In this document: piece by piece, positions 51,083 through 63,835 of the stretch
How the letters are laid out: each line of letters starts with the position of its first letter
Position numbering within the stretch: the stretch's first letter is position 1
DNA from: Rallus limicola
Lineage: Eukaryota > Chordata > Aves > Gruiformes > Rallidae
DNA length: 64,000 nucleotides
Direction: 5' to 3'
Assembly (NCBI GenBank): GCA_022605955.1
Contig: JAKCOZ010000003.1
Span: 63,957,939 to 64,021,938 of the forward strand
Position numbers and translations under genes: made by a program
The notes under the pieces: model-generated
The model's input: only the letters and a program-made list of their open reading frames with translations
Told to the model about the DNA's origin: nothing
The model's database searches: none

Positions 51083-54000
51083 TAAAAGACACAGCTTTAT
51101 TGTAGTAGGACTCAAGTATTACAATGTGTTAAATATGTAAGCTCTTGAGTCAAAACAAGGGGATGACTGCATTGTGTGGAACTATGCCAAATTACCCCTT
51201 TTGTAGTACATGCATCAAGCAGTAGTCTCTGCTCAGAAAGGCTGTACAAAGTAACTATTCACCAGATTTATTCCATATTCTGGAAGCCGCAATACTAGTC
51301 TGTCACTGAGCAACAAAAGATCAGACATAGAAAGCCAGAGGGGGTCTAAATAACCTTAAATATTGGTCTCATATAACTGCTATCTTAGTAGCATCCTTTA
51401 GTTCACTGACTACTGGGAAAGTTGGTCTTCCCACTACTACTTTTAAAGCTTGAGCTCAGAGTATATAAACTCACTAAACACATCTGAACTCAGGATATGC
51501 ATAGAAAGGTTGGGTTATTGGTCACTTGGTACTGACTGCAGCTTTTCTCTTCTGCCAAGAGCTTGGTTTGAGAGAACAAAACATTTCTGTGAACTCTAGA
51601 CCTTGGCCTCAGTTCATGCCTGCATATGTAAAAACAGAAGTCTGGGTTAGAACAAAGCATTTCCCAACAGAGGACTGTAGTTATATTTGTGTGAGTCTCA
51701 GGAACTGAATAAATTTATCTGATTTACCAGCCTCATGATGATATGACAATCTTTCTTGTTCAAGTGGCCTCTTCAGGTGAACTGCTCAGTTGTCTAGATT
51801 TTCTGTAGGTCTTCTCATAATCTTTGCTTTCTCTGTGACCTTCATGAGTCATTCCCCTCCCTGTTCTGTACATCCTCCAGGCGGAGAGGATTGTTTTGCC
51901 CCTTTACCTACCTCTATCATCATTTATACAAGCCATTCACCCCTCTGTCAATGGAGCTAAAGGAAATCACACCTCAGTGTGGGAGGCCTGGGAGTTTAAT
52001 CTCTCCTCTTTTTCACCTCTTAGGATAATGTGAAAACATTTTCCTTCAGAAAACATGTTTATGCAGCATCAGCATCAAAAAGCCATTTTCTTGTTTTCCC
52101 TAATGACTTTATCAGACACACAGCAACACAATGAAAGATGTTGTTGTTATTCCTTTTCCTTTCCTTGATCTTTATGTTTTCATGGAAACATCATTAGTGA
52201 GGATAATAGTTGTGCCAGCATATATTGAACACATGGGCCTGACACTCTCATTCTAATATACCACCAAGAAGATCTTTTTTTCTGTTCTCTTTTTAAGCTC
52301 CCCATTGTTCAACAAAAGGCCCTTCAGAAGCAAAAAACCTGGGTTACCCTTCTGCCACCTTTTAGAGGGGAGAACATAAGAGACATTTTCTTCACGTTTC
52401 TGTGTACTTGGATTGGTATTTGCATAGGTTGCCAGCATCTGAAATACCAATCTTGAACTCAGTTTCTTGCTCTTTCATCAGCCTGCTCAATGACTTCCTT
52501 CCTTCCTTAAGAAGGTGAGAACTTCATCTATATCACCTATGCAGAGTACCAGCATGATGACATATGAGCTCCCTCCAAATGCTGGCAGAAACCTCTACTA
52601 TAAAATTATGTAAACAGTCAATGAACAAACAAATAAATAATAAAAACCCCACCCTAAATTCCACTAACTCTTTGTCTCATTTTCTGTCCTGATTAAACTG
52701 CTTTGTTTTTTGGGGGGTTGTTTTTTTGTGGTTTTTTTATTTTATTAGCAAAGCTTTTTGCACTCAGGACTGGTGATTACAGTATGTCAAGCTAAATCCC
52801 AGGTTTTCTAAAGTAACAAAATCCATAACTAGGTACAACTTTGCTAAGAGGTGCCACTACATTTTCTATGCTACCTAGCAACTGCTGAAGAAAGCAGGAC
52901 TTTAGTCTCACTGAACAGTCATTTTTCAGGGAATTATATACCAGTTTTGGCCTTCTGGATTTCCATTTCTCTGTGACATGTTAGCAAGGAATGCCTACAG
53001 GAAAATCAATATCCAAAGAAGACAACCGAGCTCATCTGTGAGGCAGAGACAGCCCATGTCTTCAAGAGTTTAGAGACCTGTTAGGCAGCAGAGACAGAGA
53101 GTAAATAAGGACATAATGTTACACAGAGAGCAGACTAAGGAAGAAGAACTCACTTGCCTGACTCCCAGCACAACACTTTCTTTGTATATACCACTTAGGT
53201 CATGTCTGGAGAGAATAAACTTCCATTAGATTGTATTCAAAAGCTGTGTAACTTAAACTTTGTGTGAGAGTCCAAATAGACAAGCTTTACTTTTCAGGGC
53301 AGCCCGTGTTATGTTGAGGTCCAGCCGAGTGAGTTTATTCCTTTTTGGGTTGCCACACAGAGAGGAAGCAGATACAAGTCCCTGACATCAACCATTGTAT
53401 CATCTTCCCAGCCACCGGCTCTCTCTGACCTCAGAGGCCACCCACTCTTTGGCTGTATGCTGGTGAGCATGTACATATGAATTGGCAATGGCTGACTGTC
53501 ACTTGAGCTTGCTGCAGTGGCTCTCTGTTTCCTTAACTTTACAGGCTAATTTGCAGAGAATTATGTCTTTTTTGGGGGGTGTTATTTGCTCTAAGGAAAA
53601 CGCTAGAAATATACATTATTATTTTTGAACACTTTCTTGGCTGGCCTCTTAAGAAGACACTCCTGAAAGTCTTCCCCTCAGCAGTGAGCCCTTCCCTCTG
53701 TATATCACTGGAGTCCCCTGTTCACAGTTCATCTAGAAGAGAGTGAACTGCCTAGCCTCACTTCATAGCTCTTGGGTCCCGTCTGAGATCTATTCATGAG
53801 ATGCTCCACGGTACAAATCAAGGGACCCTTAGGGCACTGTATAAATTCATAACAAGGAATAATCCATTCTCAGTGTTGCATGCAATGGTACTTTTAAAAA
53901 AAGAAAACAGTATAGGAAACATTGGGGGAAGGCAGAACCACAGGGGGATCATAAAATGGTGTTACAGAAACACCAAATCCTTCTACCACTCTCAGGGTGC

Positions 54001-54333
54001 CTGCACACTCAGCAGCGCAGGCAGGAGCTGGAAAGTCCCCTTCCCAAATGGGAAATGGAGGACCTGTAATGCAAGGGATGTGGGAATAAGCTTGTCCTAG
54101 GTTTGCTTTAGAGATAATGATGGTATTTGAGAGTCCAACCCCAACATGGACCACATTCCAGATGTTTCTCTCCCGCTTTGTTAGGTTTGGGGTGAAAAAT
54201 ATTAGCTAATCATCTAAAGAACATTAAAGTGTAAAAGGGAATTGTTCCTAAGGTCATTACCCAAATTGAAAAAGAAAAATTATGATAACCCTCAAATTAT
54301 GCCACAGTGTATCAGTCTCTGGAGTAGACTCTA

Positions 54334-54337
<4 letters not shown>

Positions 54338-54366
<29 letters not shown>
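54338..54366. repeat. Poly-T tract (29 T)
   Basis: An uninterrupted run of 29 T. A 6-bp hairpin CCCAGT...ACTGGG follows about 65 bp downstream. No retrocopied gene is recognisable beside it. Confidence 0.9.
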
Positions 54367-55611
54367 CTGGGACAACTGTTTGCCTCCTTCTGCCTTTCTT
54401 CTCTTCTGTGTTGTAGCAGAGAAATAATAAAACCCAGTAATGTAACTGGGTCTTGGGACCTACCAAGATAGCTGGACAGGCACCTTGTGTAAAAGAATCC
54501 TGAAGAGCTTTAACTCAGGTAGATCTAGGTTCGTGCCTTACACAGATACCTGTCTCAGGCATTTGGAACAATGTTTGCTGAGGAAGGATTAAGAAATACT
54601 GTGTCTTCCACTGTGCAGGGCTCATTAAACAATCCTTGTATGCTGAATTAAGAGGACTATCTTCGTGGCTCTTCTAACCGGCTTCTGCAGCCAAAAGACA
54701 TTTGTGATAGCCCCCACACCAGTGCATCTGAGACAAAAACCATCCAATTCCTCCTTCTTTCATTAATACTTGGTGCAGCACTTTCAGAGTGTCCATTATT
54801 AACGTGTTACATCTCTGACCTTAGCAAGTAGAAAAACTGGCCATGAGCTAAGACTCTGTACCACAAAGTGTTAGTCAGATTTTCAAAATATAGATGGTTT
54901 TGTGTTTCTGTGTGCTTAAAATGTCTCACAGGTTTGGTTTATTAATCAGTCTATATTCAAACTTGCTCAACTGTCTTTACCTGGATTGAATTTTGGCAGT
55001 TTAACAACAGCATTAGCTCACGAGATTCCCAAGAGTTTAAAAATTTATCTAGGAATTTAAGCTCTTAAAATTATATTTCTTGTGGGAAATCCACTGTGGG
55101 GGGTAAGGAGTAAGGAAGCAGCTGCATGATGCTTGCTTACTACTGATGGCACTGGCTGGGGTGAAACTAGAACAGCCTTACCATTATTTATTTGTTTATT
55201 TCTGACAGAAGGGGGGGAAGGTGAAAAGTTGGCCTAACAAACTTGAACTACTAAAAGATCTCAAAACTAATTGGGAATTGATATTGGAATGCCAGGCAGT
55301 AATCTTCAGATTATCATGAGATTGAATAAAAAAAACAAACAAAAAACAAACCCAAAAGAAACTCAACTTCTTTTTACTTGTTTTAAAAGAGAAATCTGAA
55401 GAGGTTTTGCTTTTTGGACAATCATTTAAGCTAATAATAAAAACATAAATAAATGTTGCCCAGATTCCATGAGTTGCATTTCCTCAAGAACTAAAAAAAG
55501 TAAAAACTGGAAACAGCAATGGGAAACAGACTTCATTACCACTCCAAAATCTGCTGTAGCTCCTAGGAGATAAAGAGCTTTAGGTATAAGCAAACAGGTT
55601 ATAGGGGGTGC

Positions 55612-55718
55612 TGGCAAAATAGTTAGGGGAATTGGCAAAATAGTTACAGGAATCAGCACTGAAAACCTCATCAAAAGTCCACTGAAGTCAATGGATAACC
55701 TGCTATTAACTTCAGTGG
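55612..55718. repeat. Short direct and inverted repeats, possible old amniote repeat
   Basis: TGGCAAAATAGTTA occurs at 55612-55625 and 55633-55646 (period 21). Just downstream, CCACTGAAGT (55679-55688) pairs exactly with ACTTCAGTGG (55709-55718). Words of the form 'cactgaagtcaatgg' and 'acttcagtgggc..nattaggc' recur widely in turtle, crocodilian and bird DNA, so this may be a remnant of a dispersed hairpin repeat. The family is not named. Confidence 0.5.
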
Positions 55719-55893
55719 GCTTCGAATTAGGCTTTGAGTTCAAATGCTTTGACAGGGCTGCAGGGAAAGGATGAAAAAGAGCAGAATAATAAAGAATAAA
55801 GCAGTATTGGGGTGAATGACATAGACTCCAATAACAAGAAATAGCAAGGAAGTTAGGCTTTAGCAGGTAGCAGAGTTGTGAAGTGACTGCAGA

Positions 55894-55897
<4 letters not shown>

Positions 55898-55937
<40 letters not shown>
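55898..55937. repeat. TG microsatellite (20 copies)
   Basis: Twenty uninterrupted TG dinucleotides. On the minus strand they read as alternating Thr-His codons. Confidence 0.95.
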
Positions 55938-55940
<3 letters not shown>

Positions 55941-58900
55941 CCACACAACATCTATTTTCACCATTTCTCAGACATCACTAATCTGAGCAGTAAATTCACT
56001 CAGCTTTTTTAATTTTTTTTTTTTAATATATTTATTAATTTATTTTTAGGAAAAGAAAAGCATGCTGTTGAATATTGGTGGCTCCAGGATGCTGAGTGGG
56101 AAGGTAATGATTTATAATACATTATAGGAGTGGGCATGATAAAAGTCTGCAAAAAAATTCTATTGCTCTGCAGCCTCTGGTCTCTGCATAACTTAAGCAA
56201 CAAGGTGCCTCTTGCAGACTGCATGGTTTTAACCTGAAGCTATTACCAGCATTTGAGATAACATATTGTTTAATCCTTCTAACTTCAACATGAATCATTC
56301 AGAGGAATGAGGGGAGGAGGGGAAAGGCTGTGGGGAGGGAAAGAGAAGGACTCTCGTAAGAATTATTAGAAGTGTAAGCTGCAGGATCTGATGATAAGAC
56401 AGAAAGAGCTGCTGAGCCATCTGTGTAGGGAAGGTAGGATGCTACGTGACAGCTCTTGGGGATCTGTGAGCACACCTACCAGTCTGGGCAATGAGAAGCA
56501 TACAGTGGCTTGCCCCTGGCCTTTGCTCTCTGTCAAGGGGTGTTTGAATCGGTGCTTGATGATGTCTCTTTTGAAGCCATTTATTTTCCTTCAGCAATGA
56601 CCACTGCTGATGTCATTGGAGCACTGGATTCTTTTCCCCATGGTGGGTCCATCTCCATGGTGAATCTCTCATTACTGCCAGTCAGGGCAACATCTGAGCA
56701 GAGCACACATGTCACTTCTCATACTCTGCCTCTGGGATTAGACAGCCTCTGGGGCCTTGCAGTGATTTTTCAGGACTGAGCTGAGACCTCAGGGATCACA
56801 GCCAGGTAAACTCTTGGGGTTGATTACGTACATGAAATACCCACAGGCTTTCCTAAAGCATTCTAGGGCCAAATATAAAGGTCAGTTGCTTTAGTCAAAA
56901 CTGTAGGTCCAGCACCCTGGGAAGCTTTCTGTGCTAGAAGCATTGTCTCTCTCTGCCTTTTCTGCTCACTTTCACAGCCTCTTGGCATAGTTCTTCTTGT
57001 TTCAAGAGCACTATAGATTGCAAGTCTTCGTATTGTTTTTACCTACAGGAAAGCCTCCATTTTACATATTCCTAAACTGTCAAGTACTCTAGTTTCAGGG
57101 CTTTGACACAATCCAGCTGTTACAATGCAAAGAACAGTTTGTTTCCTCTTTTTGCTGAGCCTGAAGGATATTTTTTGGCCAAAACATTAGTTTTAATACA
57201 TCAATACATTTAATGAGATTTGTATCTGTGTCCAAAATTCACCCATGGTGGCCTTTCAGCCTTTTAGTCAGGTATCGGCAACCTTGTACTCTTGACTATT
57301 TGTTTAAAATTCAAACTTGTAAAGAGATTTTCTGCTCATTACTGTGGCATGAATTAAATATTCCCCTGGAGTTTACTTGTATATAACCAAGGAAATGTGC
57401 TTTTTTTTGTTTCTTAGACAGAAGAAACAATCAACAGCAAGTAGTTGGCTATCAGATGTAATCTATCTGTTCTTGGTCCTATTTGTGGCTTCAGAATGGG
57501 TAAAAAAGGCCAGCAGTTTCATTCATGCTGTATCAAGGTGATTTTACTCAACTGACTCATTGATCTTATATTGCAGTGCAGAGAAATCCTTAAGAGACCT
57601 CTATTTTATAAGTGACATAGATGCATACAAAACTTGCATATGAGATGTTTTTGTTCATTTTCTAACACCTAAACCTAGGTGTTTGAATACTGTGTTTAAC
57701 TGCAAGGTATACCCTTTTAGACTGAGAAGAATATTACCTTGGGTAGCCAGTCTCATGGAGATCTATTTTTTTCTGGTTTCCCATCTTCCTTTCTGTCATT
57801 GTTTCTCCTTCCATTTCTGTAATTATATTTTCAAGGGGAAAAAAAAAAAGAGAGAACATCATAATTTGGAACACAGGCTCATTTTAGCTCCATTATGATT
57901 GTTATTATTACTAGTAGTAGTATTACTTAGCTTTTTATAGCTTTTTTCTTGTATATTTCTTACAGAACTTCATAAACCAAGGAAATGTTCTTATCGTTGG
58001 CTTTTCTGAGGCACTGAAACAGACAGGAAAATGAAATAATTTGCTAACAATAAAAACAGAGGTTAGTGATGTGGCTGGAAGTAAACCATAGGTCAGGTGA
58101 GGAATGGTTCAATGGTCAGCATGGTAGAAGAGCAGTTTCCAAGCTAAGTTTGTCAAATGTCTGGAAAAGTGCTGCATTTTATATAGGAATTGTTCTTTAA
58201 GCCAGAAATCTGTTTCTGCTGAGAAGAAAGAACATGGGGCAATGGGTGAAGGGAAAGTGTCACATTAACAGGCAGGAAATAAAAAGACTCTGGACTGAAG
58301 GGAAAGACAAAAGTGGTGAGAAATTATGTCAGATACAAACGAGAAAATTGTGATAAGCTTAATTCTATCTGATGTTATCTCTTATTAGAAAAGGGAAGTT
58401 GGTCCTATTTTTTTTTTGAGGATGGGGAAAAATATTCACATGTGACTGCAGGCCTGTTATAGACACATAAACATTCTTTTTAATTAGGCTGAAACCAGGA
58501 TTTTCTCTAAGCATATTTCAATCCCTGAATCACTGGTTCCTTTTTTCAATCCCAGATATATTTAACTAAAACTAAAAAGGGGGGGGAAAAAAAAAGAAAA
58601 AGAAAAACCTCTACACACTGCCAACTCCATTGATATCAGTCACAAGTGCTTACAAGGATTACAGCACGGTAATGAGCTTTTGTACTAATGGTACATCTTT
58701 TAATAACTGCTATCTGCACTTCCAGTTGTAAGTGATAAGTGAGGCTATATTGTTAATGACAAAATGCCTTACCTTTCCCCTCCCCTTACCCTGATACTTC
58801 ATCTTTCTCTGAATTCCTCAGCTGAAGGTTGTAGAGGAATTAGAGTTAATTTGGAAGTTGTTGCTGAGACCTGATGCTGTTGTATGTGGCTGGTGTGCCC

Positions 58901-60743
58901 CAGCTGATCACAGGACTGAGCTGTGTCTCTGGGCTGTGGCATTGGGAACTCTCTCTGGAACATGGTGAGGATGCCCAAATGAAAAACAGTGAAATGTTTC
59001 CTTTCATGGCAGCAGCTGATAACAGCAGGGAAGAAAAAAATGTAATAACAATAATAATAATAATAATGATCATCTTGTTTCAGAGGCAAAGAGAGATGTG
59101 AACTATCAGAAAGTGGTCCCTAGGCAAAATGTCTTCAGCTTTCTGCTTTGCCTTCCTGTGTGTGTGATGTTGACCAAGACATTTATTTTTTCAGTGCCCT
59201 CTCTAAAGCAAGGCTAACAGCATTTCCCCATCTCACATGAAGGATAGAAAGGGTAAGGGTATGGGGATACAATCATTCAGTGAATGTCAGGTCATTACTT
59301 ATTGTGATGGAGACATAATGTTGTGAAACTTTGCTGCTCTGAAGCTTTTTAAGAAGAGATTAGACAGTGTCAACACCAGACTACATTGCTCGTCCTCCCT
59401 TGGGTGCAGCTAGGTATGTCCTGTGCTTCTGTAGGTGCAGCTACATCTTTGTTTAAGCTTTAACTACTCCTTTTAGCACTCCCTTTTTGGTTGCTTTTGT
59501 GTTTTCTGAAAACAGAGAGATTTAATTTCCACGGAGCTTCACAGAGGAGCAGAGAAAGAAGCATCTCACATTACAGGCTTGCTTGGTCCTTGTTCATCTG
59601 GAGGTATCCCTCTTTGACAGCACAGTCAGTTTCGAGCCAGGCTTTCCATGGTCTCACTCTGCAGCTGTATCCGCCCCTCCTAGGGGAATTCTGTTCTCCT
59701 GCTAAGTACAGCAAAGTTTCTATGCAAGGCTTGGGGGTCAGAGAGATGCCAAAATGTTATCTGGGAACCTTGGTGAGGAATGGGGCTCTGATCCATCTCA
59801 GCATAGTCCCAGAGAACGTAGTTCACAGAATGGCAAATTGCATGAGTGTCAAAGGCTGGAATAGATTAATTTAAAACATTTTTTGATCAAACCCAAAAAT
59901 ATTAATGTGAATAAGAAAGTCTTTGGCTTCTACAGAATTTGTAACGATAAGCAAATGGATAAAACCTTCTGGAAAGTATTTTTCATGGCTATTGAATGGA
60001 GGTGTCACCCATATTTGTACCAGTTGAGTACATCTGGTCACCATGCTTTATAAATTAAGAAAAAGAAAGCCTTAATAACCTTTTTAAAGTAATATATAGG
60101 GCTGGCCAGAAAATGGAATATTCAGAAATATTCCAAGTCTCAAGCACTTCTTTTTTTTTTTCCTTTTTAGTTTAAATTTAGAACAAAATGTAGTCTGGAA
60201 TTTCATGCAAAAGAGAATACTTGCAGAGGGAAATGTCAGAAGCACAGTAAGCACAGCTATCACTACCACCTGGAAATGTTTAGAAAAATTTCCATGGAGA
60301 ATTTTATCAAAATTAGCACGTTCCAGAAACATTTTGGTTTTGCTTAAGTGGCATTTTCAATCAGAAAAAAACTATATAAAAATAGTTTGAGCAGTTGTAT
60401 GGTTTATTATTTTTTTCAGTAAAACCATTTGCTTGGATTTTTTTAAAACCAGAGATAGAAGAAAATCACTAGACAATGTAAGTGCGGATAATAATCCTAC
60501 CCTGGGAGAGAAATGGAATATTTTAATAATGTGAGGTCCTTATGATCTTTGCCTGCTAAGATTATATGGTAATAATATTTTTTGAGGCAGAAACAAGTTT
60601 GAAGTCTTTACTGTACAAAATGTCATGAAGTACAAACAATGGCACATGATATCAATAACGGACCTGAAATACCATTTAGGAATGCCCTGCTAACAAACAT
60701 CCATAAACATACTTGCTTCAAATATATAAAAACATTTTGTTTA

Positions 60744-60816
60744 CTTATATAAAATATATATATACATAAACTGATATATATTATCTCTCTCTATAAATAT
60801 ATGTATATTTTATACA
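60744..60816. repeat. AT-rich alternating tract
   Basis: Runs of TATATA with short interruptions (CATAAA, CTCTCTCT). Low complexity. Confidence 0.8.
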
Positions 60817-61282
60817 TGGGCATTTAGGTATTTTATATGAAATAAGTTATTTTCTTCATACAACTATATTTTGAAATGTTAAAATTAAGTATTTATTCAG
60901 ACGTTAGAACAGAACACATATTGCTTGAAGTTTTTCCTAATGTACTTCAAGTGAAAATGTCCAGCAGTATTTCAAACTCATGTACACATACATGCACATA
61001 CATATACACACACAGAAACACAGAATATTTCTACTGAAATAATGGTTCTGATGGGAATCAGTTTTAAATATTTTTTTTCTGACCAGATTCACTGAAGAGC
61101 TAGAGGGTGACAAATGTTGTATGAGAAGACGATAAGCATGCAGTGCTGTTTCTCCAGAATATTCCCCAAGGGTTTCTTGTTTCAGGTTGTTCCTGGTCCA
61201 AAGGCAGTATCTTTAGGCATAATAATTCTCAATGGATTTTTATCTCTTTCCATCTCTTCTTTAAACCCATAAGAAATTTAGC

Positions 61283-61755
61283 ATACGCAACATCCTGTGG
61301 CAAGGAGTTCCAAGAAGTACTTCCTTTTTGTTCATTTGTAAGTTACCATCTTCTAGTTTCATTTCATGTCTTAGTTCATGTTTTGAAAAATGCGATGAAC
61401 AATGTTTTCATAGACCTTTATCATGTCATCTCTCAGTCATCTATTTTTTAGTCATTGTTGTTTCATACATGGATGCTATCTTTCTAGTTGGTTTTTTCTA
61501 ACTCTCCAGTTTTCTTACTTCCTTTGAGAGGTAACAGAAAATAGAATTGCACACAGCATTGTGTGAAGGGACACTCTAGACCTTCAGTGCTTCTCTCTTG
61601 CATTCCTAAATTTAGCTATGAGTGAGCTGGTGTTTTATTAACATTATCTCTTGTCAACCCAAAACCTCATTTTTAAATAGTTCTGAGACCATCATGGTGT
61701 AAATAAAATGAATTTTTTATTCCCATGTTCATCAGTGTAACCTGAGATCAACACC
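61283..61755 (-). mobile_element. Ancient CR1 lineage, diverged copy
   Basis: The plus strand shows, in order, 'catcctgtggcaaggagttc', 'gaagtacttcctttttgttc', 'tagacctttatcatgtcatc', 'tctcagtcatc' and, after a diverged middle, 'gagaccatcatggtgtaaat' with 'attcccatgttcatca'. This is the collinear 3' region of old amniote CR1 elements (the CR1-L3-like group seen in turtles and crocodilians), in minus orientation. Divergence is high and no octamer end remains. Confidence 0.65.
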
Positions 61756-63301
61756 TTTATGTGAGGAAAAAGGAAAATTAAGGACAAGTAGTTTTAGGAT
61801 ATAGTAATACCTCCAGGTAATAATCCTGGGCAAGAGGTTCAGGGTGAAGACCCCCATAGAAAGCTTTTGTCAACAAGAAAGCCTGAGTGAGCTGAAAGAT
61901 GATGAAGAGCCTGATGCCAAGGGTATAAATTGTCAGAGAATAAAAGATGGGGAAAGGTTAAAAAAAGGAATTAAAGAAAGATTAGCTTTGTTTGGATTCA
62001 CATGTCTAGAAAGCGGTCTGCAAAAGGAGAACACTATGGTGAAAAAGCGTTCAACATGAAGTCTGCTTACCCAGGGAAAAAGAAGAAACTGAGGCAAAAA
62101 ATGTGCCCAGAGCTAGACACTGTCATCTCTGCTGCAGAACTGGCAGTTCATTTAATAACTTTCAAGCCTATGTCTTGGTATTACAAGCTTTAAAAGCTCC
62201 AGCTGAAAAAAATCGCTATTAATAACCCTCCTGCTTTGCAATATGAAAGCAGCAGGTACAACAGTGAGACACCTATAATCCCCCCATGTTAGACAGCAGC
62301 AGAACAGCACTCAGCCAACCATGGAGGAGAATCCTATAAAAATACCCGAATCCATCTTTCGATGATGGATGGTCTTTGTACAAGCACTAAAGTGTATTCC
62401 CTTTAGTACCACTGTCTATTGATGCTGAGCTACTAAGTAATCTGAGGGAAACTAGGAAGCGATCGCCATGATAAAAAATAAAATGGATTGGGGATAAAGC
62501 TGGAATTTCGTCAAAACCATCATGATCAGAACAATATTGCCTGAGAAATGGGGAGCTTTATATCTGTCAACATGTCAGTGTTTGGACAGGAAACCAAAGC
62601 CTTGGAGATTGGTGTCAGAAGAGGGATCTTTTTTTTCCATAAGCACCATACATATACCAACATGAAATACAAATGCAATCTTGCTGACTAGAATTCGTGA
62701 CAAGTAGCTCCTGTGAGAACAGTCTGAAACCAGTAAGACTGCTCAGATATTCCTGTAAGACTTCTCTTATATTCACTAAGCATTTATTCAGCCTTTACTC
62801 GTGAAATACATTTTGCTAATTCATAGGACTCCTTTCTGAATGATTCAGGATTTATTTCTCAGTGTTGAATCGAGCCCAATCCTGCATACCTTGTGTGAAC
62901 TAACCAGATGTAATTATTAGTGCTGAGAGAATGACTCACAGGATTAAAGGCAACAGATAGGATCACGCCCTACACAAGTACTAAGACTAAAATCCTGATA
63001 GCATTAGTAGGATCTAAAGCTGATTGAAAGAAGAATTAAAAGAAAAAAAAAAAAAAAAAGGATGGATGTGCTGACACCGTGATTTTGATCAAGAAAAAAT
63101 GTCAGAAAAGTCACATAGGAAAAGTTGACTAGTTGGGATTTGACAGCTGGGGGCCACAATATTTCTGAACAATATGGGCACAGGGATAAATGTCCAAGGA
63201 CAGAACCAACTATTCTGCAGAAATAATATCATGATGCCAGGAAAGAAGAATGGACTGAAATCTATTTCCTCTCCTCATGTCAGGGATTCAAAGCAGGAAA
63301 G
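61756..63301. other. Unassigned DNA, partly like conserved non-coding sequence
   Basis: No gene is supported. A 71-codon frame at 61844-62059 encodes a charged segment (QQESLSELKDDEEPDAKG) but lacks clear splice sites. The part from about 62210 to 62980 has balanced, non-repetitive composition and a GCGATCGC octamer at 62459-62466. A 17-A run lies at 63043-63059. Confidence 0.45.
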
Positions 63302-63835
63302 AATCATGAAGTCACAGAATAGGTGAGATTGGAGGGCACCTCTAGAGTTCCTCAGTAAAACCTCCAGTTCAGAGCAGGGTGACTTGAACAGGTTCCTCCA
63401 GACCATCTCCATTTAGGATCTTCTCATCTTCAAGGACAGGGACCCTACATCATCTCTGGGGAACTTCTTGCAATGCTTGACCACCCTGACAGTTAGAAGT
63501 TTTTTTCTTCTGTTTAAATTGAATTTCCTGTGTTTCCATTTGTACCCATTGTTTCCTGTCACTGGGTCTTCTTTACTACCCCTCCTAAAGTATTTCTAGC
63601 CATTGATATAAGAGCTCCCTGATCCTTCTCTTCTCTGGGCTGAACCGTACCAGCCACCTCAGCTTCTCTTCACATGTCAAATGCTCCACACTATTCATCA
63701 CATTTGTGAGTCTTTGCTAGACTTGCTTCAGGATGTCTGTGTTTCTGTACTGGGTATCCTAGACCTGGACCCAATCCTAGACCTGGACCCAGCACTCCAG
63801 AGGTGAGACTGTTTCCTTTTTCTATGTAAGAGCCA
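63302..63835 (-). mobile_element. CR1 3' fragment
   Basis: It starts 'aatcatgaagtcacagaata' and continues 'attggagggcacctctagag', 'gagcagggtgacttgaacag', 'tgaccaccctgacagttaga', 'cctgtgtttccatttgtacc', 'cattgtttcctgtcactggg', 'ctcttctctgggctgaacc', 'cagcttctcttcacatgtc' and 'ctggacccagcactccagag'. This is minus-strand CR1 3' sequence. A 17-bp word (TCCTAGACCTGGACCCA) is tandemly duplicated at 63757-63773 and 63775-63791. The right end is approximate; about 165 unassigned bases follow to the window end. Confidence 0.88.

Larger units (their letters stand above)
51083..61282. other. Long unassigned non-coding stretch
   Basis: No gene or clear transposon in about 10 kb. Simple repeats are T29 (54338-54366), TG20 (55898-55937), a G8/A tract (58579-58607), an ATA run (59046-59067) and an AT-rich alternating patch (60744-60816). 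Small direct and inverted repeats occur at 55612-55718. The 172-codon minus-strand frame at 55426-55944 starts in the TG repeat and has no motif. The 127-codon frame at 59491-59874 likewise shows nothing recognisable. Confidence 0.5.

Noticed and set aside
55426..55944. 172-codon minus-strand frame
   Set aside because: It begins in the TG microsatellite (Thr-His repeat) and continues as motif-free, Leu/Ser-rich sequence without splice or start context.
59338..59372. Phrase 'agctttttaagaagagatta' resembling a CR1 ORF2 end
   Set aside because: Too short and isolated to call; flanking sequence does not continue the CR1 order.
61844..62059. Charged 71-codon frame
   Set aside because: No convincing acceptor or donor at its edges and no recognised domain; left as unassigned.
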